Below, piece after piece: positions 1 to 9,425 of a stretch of DNA of 18,937 nt (position 1 is the stretch's first letter; each line of letters begins with the position of its first letter). The stretch covers positions 1-18,937 of the forward strand of contig KN880808.1 in the NCBI GenBank assembly GCA_000934385.1. The letters run 5' to 3'. The DNA is from Cylindrobasidium torrendii FP15055 ss-10. Taxonomy: Eukaryota; Basidiomycota; Agaricomycetes; Agaricales; Physalacriaceae. The notes beneath the pieces were generated by a model, which did not search any database, was not told the origin of the DNA, and worked only from the letters and a program-made list of their open reading frames with translations. Position numbers and translations under genes: made by a program.

Positions 1-88
1 TTAGTCGAGCACAAAAGTCAATGAGAACAGTGGCCTCGACATCGAGTGTGTCCCCGCCAACTTTCTGTGATGATCCTTTGATCGGCAT
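1..88 (-). CDS. Possible 5' end of a minus-strand gene, cut by the window edge
   Basis: Read on the minus strand, an ATG at 88 opens a frame that stays open to base 1 (29 codons): it starts MPIKGSSQKVGG and continues through a stretch ending VLIDFCARL. The same frame is also open upstream of the ATG to about 146, so this could be part of an internal exon instead. The composition looks protein-like, but 29 codons is within chance length. I do not recognise a family. If real, the gene diverges from RPS0 and shares its upstream region. Confidence 0.25.
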   Translation of the reverse strand, partial: MPIKGSSQKVGGDTLDVEATVLIDFCARL

Positions 89-574
89 CTCGGCATGCTT
101 CTGAGCCTTCGCTGGAGCAAGCAAGGAGCAAGCGCGAGGGCGTCATGACAGTGATGGCCTGGTGATGGCACAGATCAATGCCATCACAGGCGCCACTGTT
201 TCATTTCCCCGCCATTTCTGAATCTTTCGTATGAGCAGCAAAATAAATGCAGAAAAAATTACAGTGTCCTGACAGCCATTGTAACATTTGTATCCCGGGA
301 TATCGAAGGTTCACATAGTATCGCTGAGGTGTTGTGGCCGGATCGAGCTGGGTGTTTCATATCCTGGGTCAGGATAGTATAGTGTGCAGCTCCATGTTGC
401 GAGAACTTTGATCTTGAACCGAGGTAGAAGCATGGTCACGTTTCATAATCCTGCCTATCGACTTTCTCAAGCGCTGAAAGCATCAATTTTCATCTTCTCC
501 AACGATCGTCACAATAATACTTAGATAATACTCAAGTAATACTGAATCATCCCTTCACACGCAATGCGCCTGTG

Positions 575-592
575 GATCCAGGATCCTGGATC
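575..592. repeat. 18-bp perfect palindrome upstream of RPS0
   Basis: GATCCAGGATCCTGGATC equals its own reverse complement over all 18 bases, with no central spacer. It lies about 430 bp upstream of the RPS0 ATG. It could be the binding site of a dimeric regulator; no factor is assigned. Confidence 0.6.
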
Positions 593-659
593 ATGCTCAA
601 AGTGCAATGCTCCAGTCTGGTATACAGAACCAACCGTCTACGAAGATTGAAAAAAGGCG

Positions 660-682
660 TAATGGGGGCTAATGGGGGTAAT
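660..682 (+). repeat. Tandem TAATGGGGG repeat, 10-bp period
   Basis: TAATGGGGG occurs at 660-668 and again at 670-678, followed by a third TAAT at 679-682. The 10-bp period is about one DNA helical turn, so both copies face the same side of the helix. This is possibly a paired factor site in the RPS0 promoter. Confidence 0.45.
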
Positions 683-742
683 CACTGAACCGCGAACACT
701 GAATGTGAGTGGCATGGCCGCAGGGGTGTCTGGTATAATAGT

Positions 743-748
743 CACGTG
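743..748. promoter_or_regulatory. CACGTG E-box
   Basis: A palindromic CACGTG hexamer lies just after a TATA-like TATAATA, about 260 bp before the RPS0 start codon. CACGTG is the classical bHLH (Cbf1/Pho4-type) site in fungi. A single hexamer can occur by chance. Confidence 0.35.
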
Positions 749-882
749 GTCGCGCAAATGCCGAAAAGAGTCCGAATTGAGACTCCGACGGCATCTCATA
801 CGGACATAGTGTTTGCCATCGAATTTTCGCCCCCCTCGACACCGACGCGCTCGCTCTCCGCCAACGGTAACCGCTGCCATAC

Positions 883-995
883 GTGAGTGCTGCACGATGC
901 TCTGGCCGTATCTTTGCGCGATTTCGGAGAGATTCGAGGGCTCCGAGTGCTGGATTGGGTCGGAAAACTTTGGATGGCGCTGATACGCAACTTAG
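883..995 (+). other. Probable 5'UTR intron of RPS0
   Basis: GTGAGT at 883 is a strong donor. CTGATAC near 980-986 fits a branch site, and CTTAG ends at 995, 11 bases before the RPS0 ATG. Splicing would remove two upstream ATGs (897 and 974) that otherwise precede the start codon. At 113 nt it is about twice as long as the other introns in the window. Confidence 0.5.
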
Positions 996-1006
996 ATCCC
1001 CCCATC

Positions 1007-1938
1007 ATGGCCTCAAAACTTCCCTCCGTCCTGAGCGCGTCTGAAGAGGATATCCAGCTCCTCCTTGCTGCCCAATGCCACATCGGTACCAAAAACTGCG
1101 ACAAGCAGATGGAGCCGTACGTCTGGAAGCGCAGGTCTGATGGTGAGCATCCTTGGCGAAGTCTCCGGTTCCACAAGAACTCATTTGACCAGGAATCCAC
1201 ATTCTGAACATCGGAAAGACCTGGGAGAAGATTGTGTTTGCTGCACGTGCTATCGTTGCAGTCGAGAACCCCAACGATGTCTGTGTAATCTCCGCCCGCC
1301 CATACGGCCACCGTGCCGTCCTCAAGTACGCTGCCAACACTGGCGCCCAGGCCATTGCCGGTCGCTTCACCCCCGGTTCGTTCACGAACTACATCACCCG
1401 TTCGTTCAAGGAGCCCCGCCTGATTATCGTCACCGACCCCCGCGTTGACCACCAGGCGATCCGCGAGGCGTCGTATGTCAACATCCCCGTCATTGCCCTT
1501 GCGGACACCGACGCACCACTCAAGAACGTCGACATTGCCATTCCCACGAACAACAAGACCCGTCACTCCATCGGTCTCATCTGGTGGTTGCTTGCCCGTG
1601 AGGTCCTCCGCCTCCGCGGCACTGTTCCCCGCACATCGGACGGCTGGAACGTTATGGTCGACATGTTCTTCTACCGCGATCCTGAAGAGGTTGAGAAGCA
1701 GCAGCAAGAGGAGGCTGCCGCTAAGCTCGCGGCCCAGCAGGGTGCCGAGGAGCCTGCGGCCCCCGAGTGGGACGTCGCTGGCGCATCTGCTACCGGTGGT
1801 GTCAACCCCTCTCTCGTCGCTGAGGGTGGTGCTCTCGACTGGTCCGCAGAGACCCCCGGTGCGCCGGCTGACTGGTCTGCTGAGCCTGCGGCAGGCGCTG
1901 GTGGCTGGGGTGCTGAGGATGCGACTGGCTGGAATTAA
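1007..1938 (+). CDS. RPS0: 40S ribosomal protein S0 (RPSA / laminin-receptor homologue)
   Basis: Structural protein of the small ribosomal subunit (uS2 family), needed for 40S maturation. The model has two exons, 1007-1142 and 1193-1938, joined over a 50-nt GTGAGC...AG intron that restores the conserved run [18 protein letters not shown]. The product is 293 aa, normal for fungal S0. Visible signatures are the N-terminal [12 protein letters not shown], the central [14 protein letters not shown] and [13 protein letters not shown], the segment [17 protein letters not shown], and [20 protein letters not shown]. The tail is acidic and Ala/Trp-rich with repeated [DE]W[SD] units and ends GWN, as in this family. 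The start was chosen because [15 protein letters not shown] matches the usual S0 N-terminus and follows the probable leader intron. Codon use is strongly C-ending, as expected for high expression. Confidence 0.97.
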
Positions 1939-2452
1939 ATGTATTCAAGTTCTGGCGAGGCGATATAGACCTTCGTGGGTCTGCGCAGGCGGCGCACGGG
2001 TCTCTCTGGCAGAGTGCGTCTAGTGGTAGTTTCTGCTGGTGCTGCCGACATCATGCTTTCATGTTCTTATGTATGGCCATCCACAAAATTTTATGCATTC
2101 CTCGGCACCATGTTTGATTTCAGTAAGGATTCCGAGCTGGCATCTGCTGGCATGGAGTCGCTGGTAGAATCAATTTCGACCTGTGAGCATGATTGATATT
2201 GTTATGTAAGTCGTTTTCGAGTGAGTGTACTATTGCATGCACAACAGAACCAAGCTCAGTATCAGGACGAACTAAATCACCGTCTCTTCTTTGATGGGCT
2301 TGCGAACTTGGGTCATGCCTTGAAGCGCTGGATAGCCTGCCCACAAAGTCCACTGTGACGACCTCATGCATAATGAAAAGAGGTTTGTTCAACAAGGTGA
2401 AATTGAGATGGCGCTCGAGCGCTCAAAGATGGACACACCCTGAATGGCCTTA
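1939..2452. other. RPS0 3' region and spacer before tRNA-Ala
   Basis: Presumed RPS0 3'UTR plus intergenic DNA. Short open frames occur on both strands, the longest being a 91-codon minus-strand frame at 2120-2395, but none shows a motif or splice partner. I see no gene here. Confidence 0.5.
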
Positions 2453-2527
2453 GGGCACATGGTGTAGTTGGTTTATCACGCCCGCTTAGCATGCGGGAGG
2501 TGTTGGGTTCAATTCCCAATGTGTCCA
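2453..2527 (+). tRNA. tRNA-Ala (anticodon AGC)
   Basis: A complete intronless 75-nt cloverleaf. The acceptor GGGCACA pairs with TGTGTCC (one G-U), with discriminator A. The D arm starts GTGT and contains the GG pair. The anticodon stem CCCGC/GCGGG carries loop TTAGCAT, giving AGC (read IGC after editing, alanine). The variable loop is AGGTG, and the T arm TTGGG-TTCAATT-CCCAA supplies the B box. A T5 run follows 11 bases downstream. Confidence 0.96.
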
Positions 2528-2537
2528 TTGGACTGCC

Positions 2538-2542
2538 TTTTT
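2538..2542 (+). terminator. Pol III terminator of tRNA-Ala
   Basis: A run of five T residues begins 11 bases after the tRNA 3' end, the usual RNA polymerase III stop signal. Confidence 0.75.
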
Positions 2543-2743
2543 GATACTTTGCTGCTTGCATTCTGTCACTTCTTTAAGTTTTAGCTTCTAACGGTTGACC
2601 TCATTGTTCAAGCTAAAAGCTCTCGGGCTTCAGCCTCTTATTGATCCCGATTAATAATTCATTGTTGAGTTATGCTTTCAAATGCAAACTAATGTACAGC
2701 ATGATACAACCCTGTGGGTACCCTGGCAGGCTAGGTCCTCTAC

Positions 2744-4866
2744 TCAAGCTACATATCTGAAGGCAGGGTTTTTCCAGTCAGTAAGGTCTTCGATCACACC
2801 GCCCGCCTCATCATAGGATACTCCTCCATGCGCCTCCGCCAGCCGATTGTCGCGCTTCCTGTTGCTCGAAAGGAAAAGGAATCGTAGAGCAAGGATTACA
2901 AGGACCTCGATGCAGTTTGCGACGAGCATTCCGATGATTCCTGTGGTGTACTTCGGTGCTTCTGATGTCTTGAAAAGGAAGGGTCCGACGATGTTGCCGG
3001 CACAGACGCCTAGGAAGATGGATGCGTTGGCAATTGCTAATGTTTGTGTTGAACAAATGGATTACTTGAGGGAGAAAAAAGGCGACACACCCTTCTTCGT
3101 CTGACCCCCAACGTTACCGCTGACGAGGGAAAGTCCTAGAACGAATGCGGCGTTGTAGGATCCAGTGAGCCAGTAGCCGACGAGGCGCGCAGCCTTGTTG
3201 TCTGCCGGTGCCCAGGCCATGAGCTGAGCTACGTAAGTTCACATAAGGGTAGACCAAAGGACCGAGCGCACGCAGCTTCCAATGATATTGGGTACAATAT
3301 AGAGACACATGAGAAGTGTCCGACTGTTTCTGGGTGCGATGGTATTCAGGTAGACGGCGGAAAGAATACTGTTGGTCGAAATTAGTGAGGTGCAATGATG
3401 GAAAATGCACTTTACTCACGCGACGACGACGACAGCGCCGTATGGAATCTGCATCAGGCTGGTCTGCAGTCTGTCGAAACCGAAGCCAGATATGATGAGT
3501 GTACCGAAGTTGGAGATGCCTCCCTAGCGAGAATGCTTTTGTGAGCACAAAGCACCGACATCACTTCAATGGGACGTACATTCGGGATGTTGCCCGAAAA
3601 TCCAAGGAGGAAGAATAAGTATGTCTTAGGGTCAATGAGTGCCTCCAAAAACTGCTCTCCGCTCCAGCTATTTGAGCGTCAATAAAATTACCACCCTGGA
3701 CGAAGATATAACGCTTACTGTCTGCTGTCTGCGCCGCCTTGGTCATGGCGCTTCCGACTCAGGATGAGTAGCCTGTCATTATAACTAAACCACTTCGACT
3801 CGTAGTATGGCGAGTCTGGCAGGACTATGGCAAGGACTATGCCCCAGAACGAGCAAACCGCACCGATGATGAGGAACTCGTACTTCCACGATGGAAGTGC
3901 GCCTGAGATTTGTCCTATGCCGTACCCGAGCAGGCCACCAAGGGCAATGCCGACACCGTTGGCGGAGTACCATAAGCCTATCCGCACAGGTTGTTGCTCG
4001 CGGGTGTACCAGAGCGCAGTGATCATGACGAAGGCCGGGTCGGCCGTTGCTTCGAACGCACCGGAGAGGAAACGAAGGATCATCATGTCGGTGAAGTTTC
4101 GTGAGGCTGCTTGGGCCATGAGAAGAGCGCCCCACAGAAAAATCTGAATTTGATGAATATGAAAACTTCGTTGAATGTAGCATTCGACCGTACGTTGAGA
4201 GCGAGATATTTTCCCAGAGGGAACTTTTGCATGAGCAAGTTTGTCGGGACGGCCCATGTCAGCCAACCGACTAGAGATAGCGTCAGCATAAATATATTGA
4301 GAGAGGGAACGCGTGTGCGTACAGTAGAAAATGCTTGATAACCACGACTAGGGCCGCCGTCAGTTACTATGAAAGGCTGGCGTTGGTTGTGAACGCACAT
4401 ATTCCGCGCTCTTCAACTTGAGATCGTCTTTGACTGCACATAGGTGTCAGATATGCTTTGCTGAATGCTCTGAATAGACTCACTGCCGAAGATTGCAGCG
4501 TACGACAACGTGGTCTTATCGCTACACGCTTCGCATAAGGATAACCCACAAATCCTAGAATGCTGAGCTCACACATAGTAGAACTAGTAATGTAAGCAAT
4601 ATGCAGTGCAAATGGATGTACTAGCTCACCATGTAGCACACCGCAAGTGCAGGAATAATAAGCCAATCAATGCGCCTCTCCATTTGCTTGACGCGCGCCT
4701 CGTCGAGATCCGTTTCATTGATACTTGCAAGGTCCGCAAGAAACGCAGGGTCGGGATCCGTCTTGAAGATACGCCAGAGTGCCGACGTGCTAGGCGCTGG
4801 AGGCGGCACGACGTCTACCTTGGCTGTTTCCTCAACCTCGATGTGATCGATGCTTGCCTTCGACAT
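2744..4866 (-). CDS. MFS transporter, allantoate permease / anion:cation symporter type
   Basis: Plasma-membrane proton-coupled importer of the family containing Dal5, Tna1, Seo1 and Vht1; likely substrates are organic anions such as allantoate, nicotinate or related vitamins, but the substrate cannot be read from sequence. Twelve exons give 520 aa: 4866-4630, 4583-4573, 4521-4484, 4433-4399, 4347-4323, 4270-4194, 4143-3719, 3667-3580, 3523-3420, 3368-3272, 3223-3091, 3036-2744. All joins keep phase, with introns of 46-56 nt. Family landmarks are ERRIDWLIIPALAVCYM at the first membrane segment, FYYVDKTTLSYAAIFG (about 80-95), WLTWAVPTNLLMQKFPLGK, RFLSGAFEATADPAFVMI, DPKTYLFFLLGFSGNIPN, NFGTLIISGFGFDRLQTSL, GYWLTGSYNAAF, SGNVGGQTKK, and an EDLTDWKNPAFRY tail near the C-terminus. 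About 12 membrane segments are expected. The ATG at 4866 gives a cytosolic acidic N-terminus of usual length; an in-frame ATG farther upstream (5010) adds an unlikely Pro/Gly-rich stretch. Confidence 0.92.
4573..4583 (-). other. 11-nt micro-exon of the MFS gene
   Basis: TTCTACTATGT is flanked by CTAG upstream and GTGAGC downstream on the minus strand. Joined to CGATAAG of the next exon it restores FYYVDKTTL, the family signature after the first membrane segment. Skipping it would shift the frame by 11 nt. Confidence 0.8.
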
Positions 4867-5442
4867 GGTAGATGTCAACTTGAAGAAGACGGGGCGCCTA
4901 GAATTATCGTTCCCAGGTGTCCCATTGTATTTGTACCAGGATAATGCCGATCTTCCAGTTGGCCCCGCAGTGCCCCACGGGGTAGGGAGAGGGCCGGAGG
5001 CAGACGGCAACAGACGGAATCACCGGGCCGCATTTTCCGACTGTAGCGAAATCGAAACGAAGTTCGTTCACTTGTATATAATCTTAGCACAACGACTTCA
5101 AGGAGTATCGTGAGAATTGTTTTCAATGTCATTGCGATACATCATTCGGGATTCGGTGCCCTGCCTGGTGTATAATGTTATCCTACGTACACGGTGGACC
5201 GTGGTAGTTCAACCTAAAGGTCTCTTGTTATTGGGCTAGGCTGACGAAAGTAGCGAGTGATAAAGTCTTCTGGTTTTCAAGTAAAAACATGAAAGGGGTT
5301 TTGAATTCCTCCAACGAGATCTAACAACGCAACAGACCACACCGACTGGATTATTAACAAATGTCCACAAAAGGTTGTCACCGCGCGCCGGCCTCCGGAC
5401 ACCGCTCCTCATGAGACACCTACAATTCCTCGAATGTGACCT
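4867..5442. promoter_or_regulatory. Divergent promoter region between the MFS gene and the 206-aa gene
   Basis: A 576-bp spacer between two outward-reading genes. It contains TATATA near 5075-5080 (about 210 bp upstream of the MFS ATG, usable on the minus strand) and a TATAATG near 5171. I see no gene or RNA in it. Confidence 0.4.
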
Positions 5443-6063
5443 ATGCCTCCACCAGCTACTTACATGTCCCGCTCCCCAGACCTTGTCGCTGAGAAAACAG
5501 TTTTTTGCCGTGTCTCCGACGACAGGGTGACGACCAGGCCGCTCCTCGATTTTATATCCCGCTCGGAGCGCGCTGCCAACCTCACTGTTGAACTAGACCT
5601 CCCGCTGAGCGATTCGTCATACCTTTCCAGCCTATCCGAGCCCACCTATCAGGACTTCATCGACATAGTCGCTGAGGCCAAGCGGCTTTTGCTACGACTC
5701 GAGCCGGAATCGTTCGAACCAAACACCCTCGCGTTTTTCACCACCCTGAAATCCCTAGTAAACCAGCCTAGCGGTGCCAGATGGGTAGCTGCGCCGCATA
5801 TGCAGACGCTCGTGTTAGTATTTTCCACGGACTGCACCAGCCATCTTCTTGTACCGGACGCACCCCCAGAGTTGATGGCTATGGTGCACACTCGGACTTG
5901 GTGTGAACTCACCTTCAAAGTGGAGGCTGAGTTCCAGATCGATGCGGCAATGGAGGGTGTGATGATACTACCGCTGCAAAACTCGGCGACGTATCGTGGA
6001 TTCAAGGCGAGGGGTGTAGATATTCGGGGTCAGTCCTTCACTTTCAGTGTCAATTTGTATTGA
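5443..6063 (+). CDS. Single-exon hypothetical protein, 206 aa
   Basis: An uninterrupted frame from ATG 5443 to TGA 6063. A second in-frame Met lies at residue 8. The protein opens with a polar stretch, continues with an acidic leucine-rich segment (VELDLPLSDSSYLSS) and a helix-like region DFIDIVAEAKRLLLRLEPES, and ends with a beta-rich half (MQTLVLVFSTDCTSHLLV; GQSFTFSVNLY). No transmembrane segment or signal peptide is apparent. I do not recognise a family; the leucine-rich character and the F-box neighbours make a relation to the C-terminal part of an F-box/LRR protein conceivable, but there is no F-box. Protein-like composition and length favour a real gene. Confidence 0.6.
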   Translation: MPPPATYMSRSPDLVAEKTVFCRVSDDRVTTRPLLDFISRSERAANLTVELDLPLSDSSYLSSLSEPTYQDFIDIVAEAKRLLLRLEPESFEPNTLAFFTTLKSLVNQPSGARWVAAPHMQTLVLVFSTDCTSHLLVPDAPPELMAMVHTRTWCELTFKVEAEFQIDAAMEGVMILPLQNSATYRGFKARGVDIRGQSFTFSVNLY

Positions 6064-6340
6064 CATCCAAGTTAGTCACAAAGACGCAACAGGTGGAAAG
6101 CAACGAGGAAAAGATTCTTTTCTGACGAGAGGATTTACATATCTTGATCTAGCACGTATGAATTATCGCACAAGACCGGGGGTGGCCCGTTCCCTGCCTC
6201 CTCGATCCGCCTAGCAGAAAAACAGTCACTGCAACGAGTTCGAAGTGGAAATACAATTATCATTATGAAATCGCAGTCCAGTATTCTCCCTGACAAGCCC
6301 TACACATCCGCCCGTAGTCCACTGGAAAAGAGAGTAGCTC

Positions 6341-7758
6341 TCAGAGTCGATTTTGAAGGTCTTCAAGCTGGCGTCCATGAACCGCCTTGTCGGACTCCCG
6401 GACTTCACCAGGGCCAGACTGTTTGATCAAACCTTTACGCAGAATGAGTTTCTGACGCGCCTCTTTAGCGAGCACGAGCGCGCCGCGCTTCATCTTCCCC
6501 CAACCTACAAGCGAGTGGTCAGTTAGTCGCCTGGGGCGCGGTCATAAAGGACAAGAAATTGCACGCACTCCTCTCGGGATCCGACGTCTTTCCCTTGCAG
6601 TGAGAGCTCGTCAACCACTTCTGCCTGAGTCCAAGGTTGTCGAGATTATCAATCTCTTCGCCATATCCTAGCTCGCGCAGCCTATCCAAAACTCTAATAA
6701 CAAACAGTTAGTTCGGGCGGAAGAGACATCCGAATTGACGCACATATCCCGACGAGGAGTTAGTATGACATTATCGTTGTCGCTCAGCCAGTATTTCACT
6801 GTGTCGGCGTGCTACATAATAGCTTGTATCAGCAAGCGTCAAACACCCACAAATGGTAAGATCATTACCTGGCGGTCGCGCTCGAACGCCTGAAGATGGA
6901 GCTGGAGGACGTTGTAGCGGTCCTTCCGTTCAACACTCATTAGCTTGGACTTCAAGGACTCCATGTCCGAATTGAGAACGTGGACGGCAGGAAACATCTT
7001 CCCAAGACCCTTTGCCTCAACTGGACCGGTTGAACACGACAGAAAGGCAAGACAAATGGAGGACATACAAAGAGGAAGCAGCATATCATAACGCGGGAAT
7101 TCTTCTGTCATCATGTCGCAATCTGCCTGTATCTTGTCGGCAGCTTCGTGTCCGTTACTGCAGCTAGGAAAAACGGGGTTGATGAGCACCTTCACCAAAA
7201 AGCGAATACAGACGTACAGACGTGCAATGCACGCTGAGCACAAACGTTTCCGGAGCTGTATTTCTATCTTGGAGACGGGCTCGTCTAGGCAAAACTAGGA
7301 TGGGATGGTTATGTGAGATGGTTGTTGAGCCTGTTCAGTCGCCAGGAAAGACTGACACTGCACCTGTTGACATAGAGAAACTGCACCCATGCTGCCTCCG
7401 ACATGCCCTCTAGCGGAGCAGGCATACTGTCAAAGCGAGCGCGAGAAGTGGACCAAATGCGTTTGGCGATCCGTGAGCGAGAGAGGAGGATGGCACAAAG
7501 TCGCTTGTTCACCCGCGATATCGAGAGTAGGTCGAGAGGTTCGCACTCGCTAAGCATCTTTAACGCGTTCAGAGTGGCCTACAACCTATCATACTGGCTA
7601 CAGACCTCGAGTAGGACGCTGTCGGGCACGCCTTTGAGACGGTCGGGGCCTTTGCGCGAAGGGCGGGAGGCTGCCTTCTTAGCAGGGGCAAACTTCTGCT
7701 TTTGTGTTGCCTTAGAGCGGTTTCTGGCGGGAGCGTTGGCGTCCAGTGCAGTCGCCAT
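6341..7758 (-). CDS. F-box protein A1 with Cys-rich ribbon
   Basis: Predicted substrate receptor of an SCF ubiquitin ligase; target unknown. Eight exons give 344 aa: 7758-7606, 7557-7357, 7294-7218, 7163-7069, 7020-6869, 6811-6744, 6693-6569, 6504-6341. Phases agree at every join. The N-terminus is basic and Ala-rich (APARNRSKATQKQKFAPAKK), resembling a nuclear or nucleic-acid-binding tail. The F-box runs from GVPDSVLLE (about 43-51) through exon 2 (52-118), with PLDLLSISRVNKRL and a MSEAAW motif. Cysteines follow as C-x2-C across the exon 2/3 junction (117, 120), then LCSAC. Later blocks are VHVLNSDMESLKSK, LRELGYGEEIDNL, GKTSDPE and WGKMKRGALVLAKEARQK. Intron 4 (7068-7021) is 48 nt, stop-free and in frame, so a retained form is possible. 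The acceptor of exon 4 could also be 6 nt later. Tandem with A2, same strand. Confidence 0.82.
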
Positions 7759-8035
7759 GATGTTGAAGAGCAAGTTGCAATAGTGTATCCACGTGCGAGA
7801 ATGTGGCAGCGACTTGATCGGTATGCAGGCGAGAGACACGAACAGAAGTCGATAGCATTACAGGTCTAATTCACAGCGTGCTACTAGAGTGGAGTACATG
7901 GGTATCGTACAGTCCACAGAGCGGTCGATTTAATAAACGAAGTCCAGCGAGGCGAAAGCGAGGAGTTGCAGGTACCGATGCACGAAGGAGTAGACCAAGG
8001 GGAGAGGAAAAGAGCAGAACAATCATAGTCAAGCA

Positions 8036-9425
8036 TCAAGCAGACTTAGGCGAAGCCAAGCTCGAGGTCGCGGAAGGAAAGGCATTCCCGAATGCCATCA
8101 TGTTGAAAGTGGCCGAGTCGACGCCCCAGTCCTCCATTAGGCGGTTACGCAGTCTTAGCCTCCGGCGGGCGTCCTCAGCGAAAGCTATAGCGAATGTCTC
8201 GACATCAGTCCAGCCTAAGAAAGCGTCAGACGTATTGAAGGTGCAAGGGCACTCAGCATGAGGAGAAAAAGCTCACGCTTCTCGGGAACAGACGTCTTCC
8301 CAGCGAAGCAAACTGCTCCATACCACTTGTCTCCAAGGCCAAGATTAACAAGTTCTTTGAGCTCTTCAGCATAGCCCATTGCTTTGAGTTTCTTGACGAC
8401 GCTGTCATCATAGTCAGATGGCCAATACGCGCAGAATAGTAGCTTACAAGTCTCGGAAAACAACGGTATTCTTCATCTTGGATACTCCTTTCCAGCGTTT
8501 CAGATTGCTTGAGAGCTTGAACGGGTTATCCGCGTCAGTGTAGGCGCTGATACAGTGGTCGAGAATCACCTCGAGATTCAGCAGGAATTCGGCATAGTGG
8601 TTCTCAAGGACCGCGCGACGGTTCTCGGGGTGGGCATCAAGCACCTTGCCTTTGAGCGCCTCGAAGTCCGATTTCAAGACCCTGATATGATGGTCTTTAT
8701 TTTGGACTGAAGGCCAGTCAGTCTCGTCGTGGCATAGAATGAATGCGGTCGTACCTTCGGCAAGACCCAGGCAGCAGCGCTCAAGCATAGAGGCGGGTAT
8801 ATCCTCAAAGTCCAAGTTGCATGTCCTGATCAACATGCACAGACATCCATGGAGGGTGCTGCTGTAATGTCAAATGGGCCGAACGCGACATGGTAATGTA
8901 GAGCGTACTGTGTCTCGATGCAAACAGGACATATCCGACACTTGAGGATTGGATTAACCGTCATGACGGCCTTTGGACAGAACTAATGGAATGTTAGCGA
9001 CATCCCTACGTGCATATCAGATATGATACAGACATGGCACTGGTTTATGAAGTTTAGATACGCCCAAGCAGGCTCAGATATTCCGGGAAAAGGCGCAGGC
9101 ATGTCGTTTAAGTTGGCGCGGGCGGAAACCCAGATGCCTCGGGCGGTCACAGAGCTGGTGAGCAAAATCGCGCGGAACTTCTTGCTTGTGCGGGCCATAT
9201 AGATGAGGTCAAGGGGCATACATTGCTTGAGAATCTGGAGCGCATATATTGTGAAGATTGATCCACTGCATAATGCGCACGACGCACCTCAAGCAACATC
9301 TCATCCGGGACAGCGTCAAAGCTACTTGGGCCTCTAGCGCCCTTTCTCAGAATACGACGCGTCAGCTTCTTGGTTTCTTGAGATTTGGAGGCATTTTGAA
9401 CGCATACATTGGCTGACTGGGTCAT
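8036..9425 (-). CDS. F-box protein A2 with Cys-rich ribbon
   Basis: Closest in layout to A1 and probably a tandem duplicate; predicted SCF substrate receptor. Seven exons give 360 aa: 9425-9288, 9234-9034, 8982-8909, 8861-8755, 8706-8448, 8401-8277, 8214-8036. The F-box is split after VPDEMLLE and continues in a 201-nt exon (CMPLDLIYMARTSKKF ... GISEPAW). The Cys ribbon is C-x2-C at 112/115 and then CRICPVC, like B1 and B2. Later blocks are IRVLKSDFEALKGKV, LKAMGYAEELKEL, GKTSVPE and W-x13-AEDARRRLRLR. Exon 5 (259 nt) covers the region of A1 exons 5 plus 6, so an intron was lost or gained. Intron 4 (8754-8707) is 48 nt and stop-free in frame, at the same place as in A1. An alternative in-frame ATG at 9461 adds 12 residues. 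The region 7759-8035 between A2 and A1 shows no gene. Confidence 0.82.

Larger units (their letters stand above)
89..1006 (+). promoter_or_regulatory. Upstream region and leader of RPS0
   Basis: About 0.9 kb without a convincing gene. It holds, in order, an 18-bp perfect palindrome (575-592), a 10-bp-spaced repeat of TAATGGGGG (660-682), a TATA-like TATAATA at 733-739, an E-box CACGTG at 743-748, a C/T-rich stretch near 825-860 that could surround the transcription start, and a probable 5'UTR intron at 883-995. The short open frames here lack protein-like content. The promoter role is inferred from position. Confidence 0.5.

Noticed and set aside
796..1707. 303-codon open frame on the minus strand
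   Set aside because: It lies antisense to RPS0, whose strong codon bias creates open antisense frames; its sequence shows no domain.
1445..2023. 192-codon plus-strand frame rich in Ser and Arg
   Set aside because: It is a +1-type shadow of RPS0 exon 2 with low-complexity SR content.
3224..3271. Coding read-through VRSVLWSTLM ending in a stop inside the MFS gene
   Set aside because: A 48-nt GTGCGC...CAG intron removes it and restores NIIGSCLMAWAP, as in the transporter family.
3785..4183. 132-codon minus-strand frame
   Set aside because: Alternative-frame shadow of the large exon 7 of the MFS gene.
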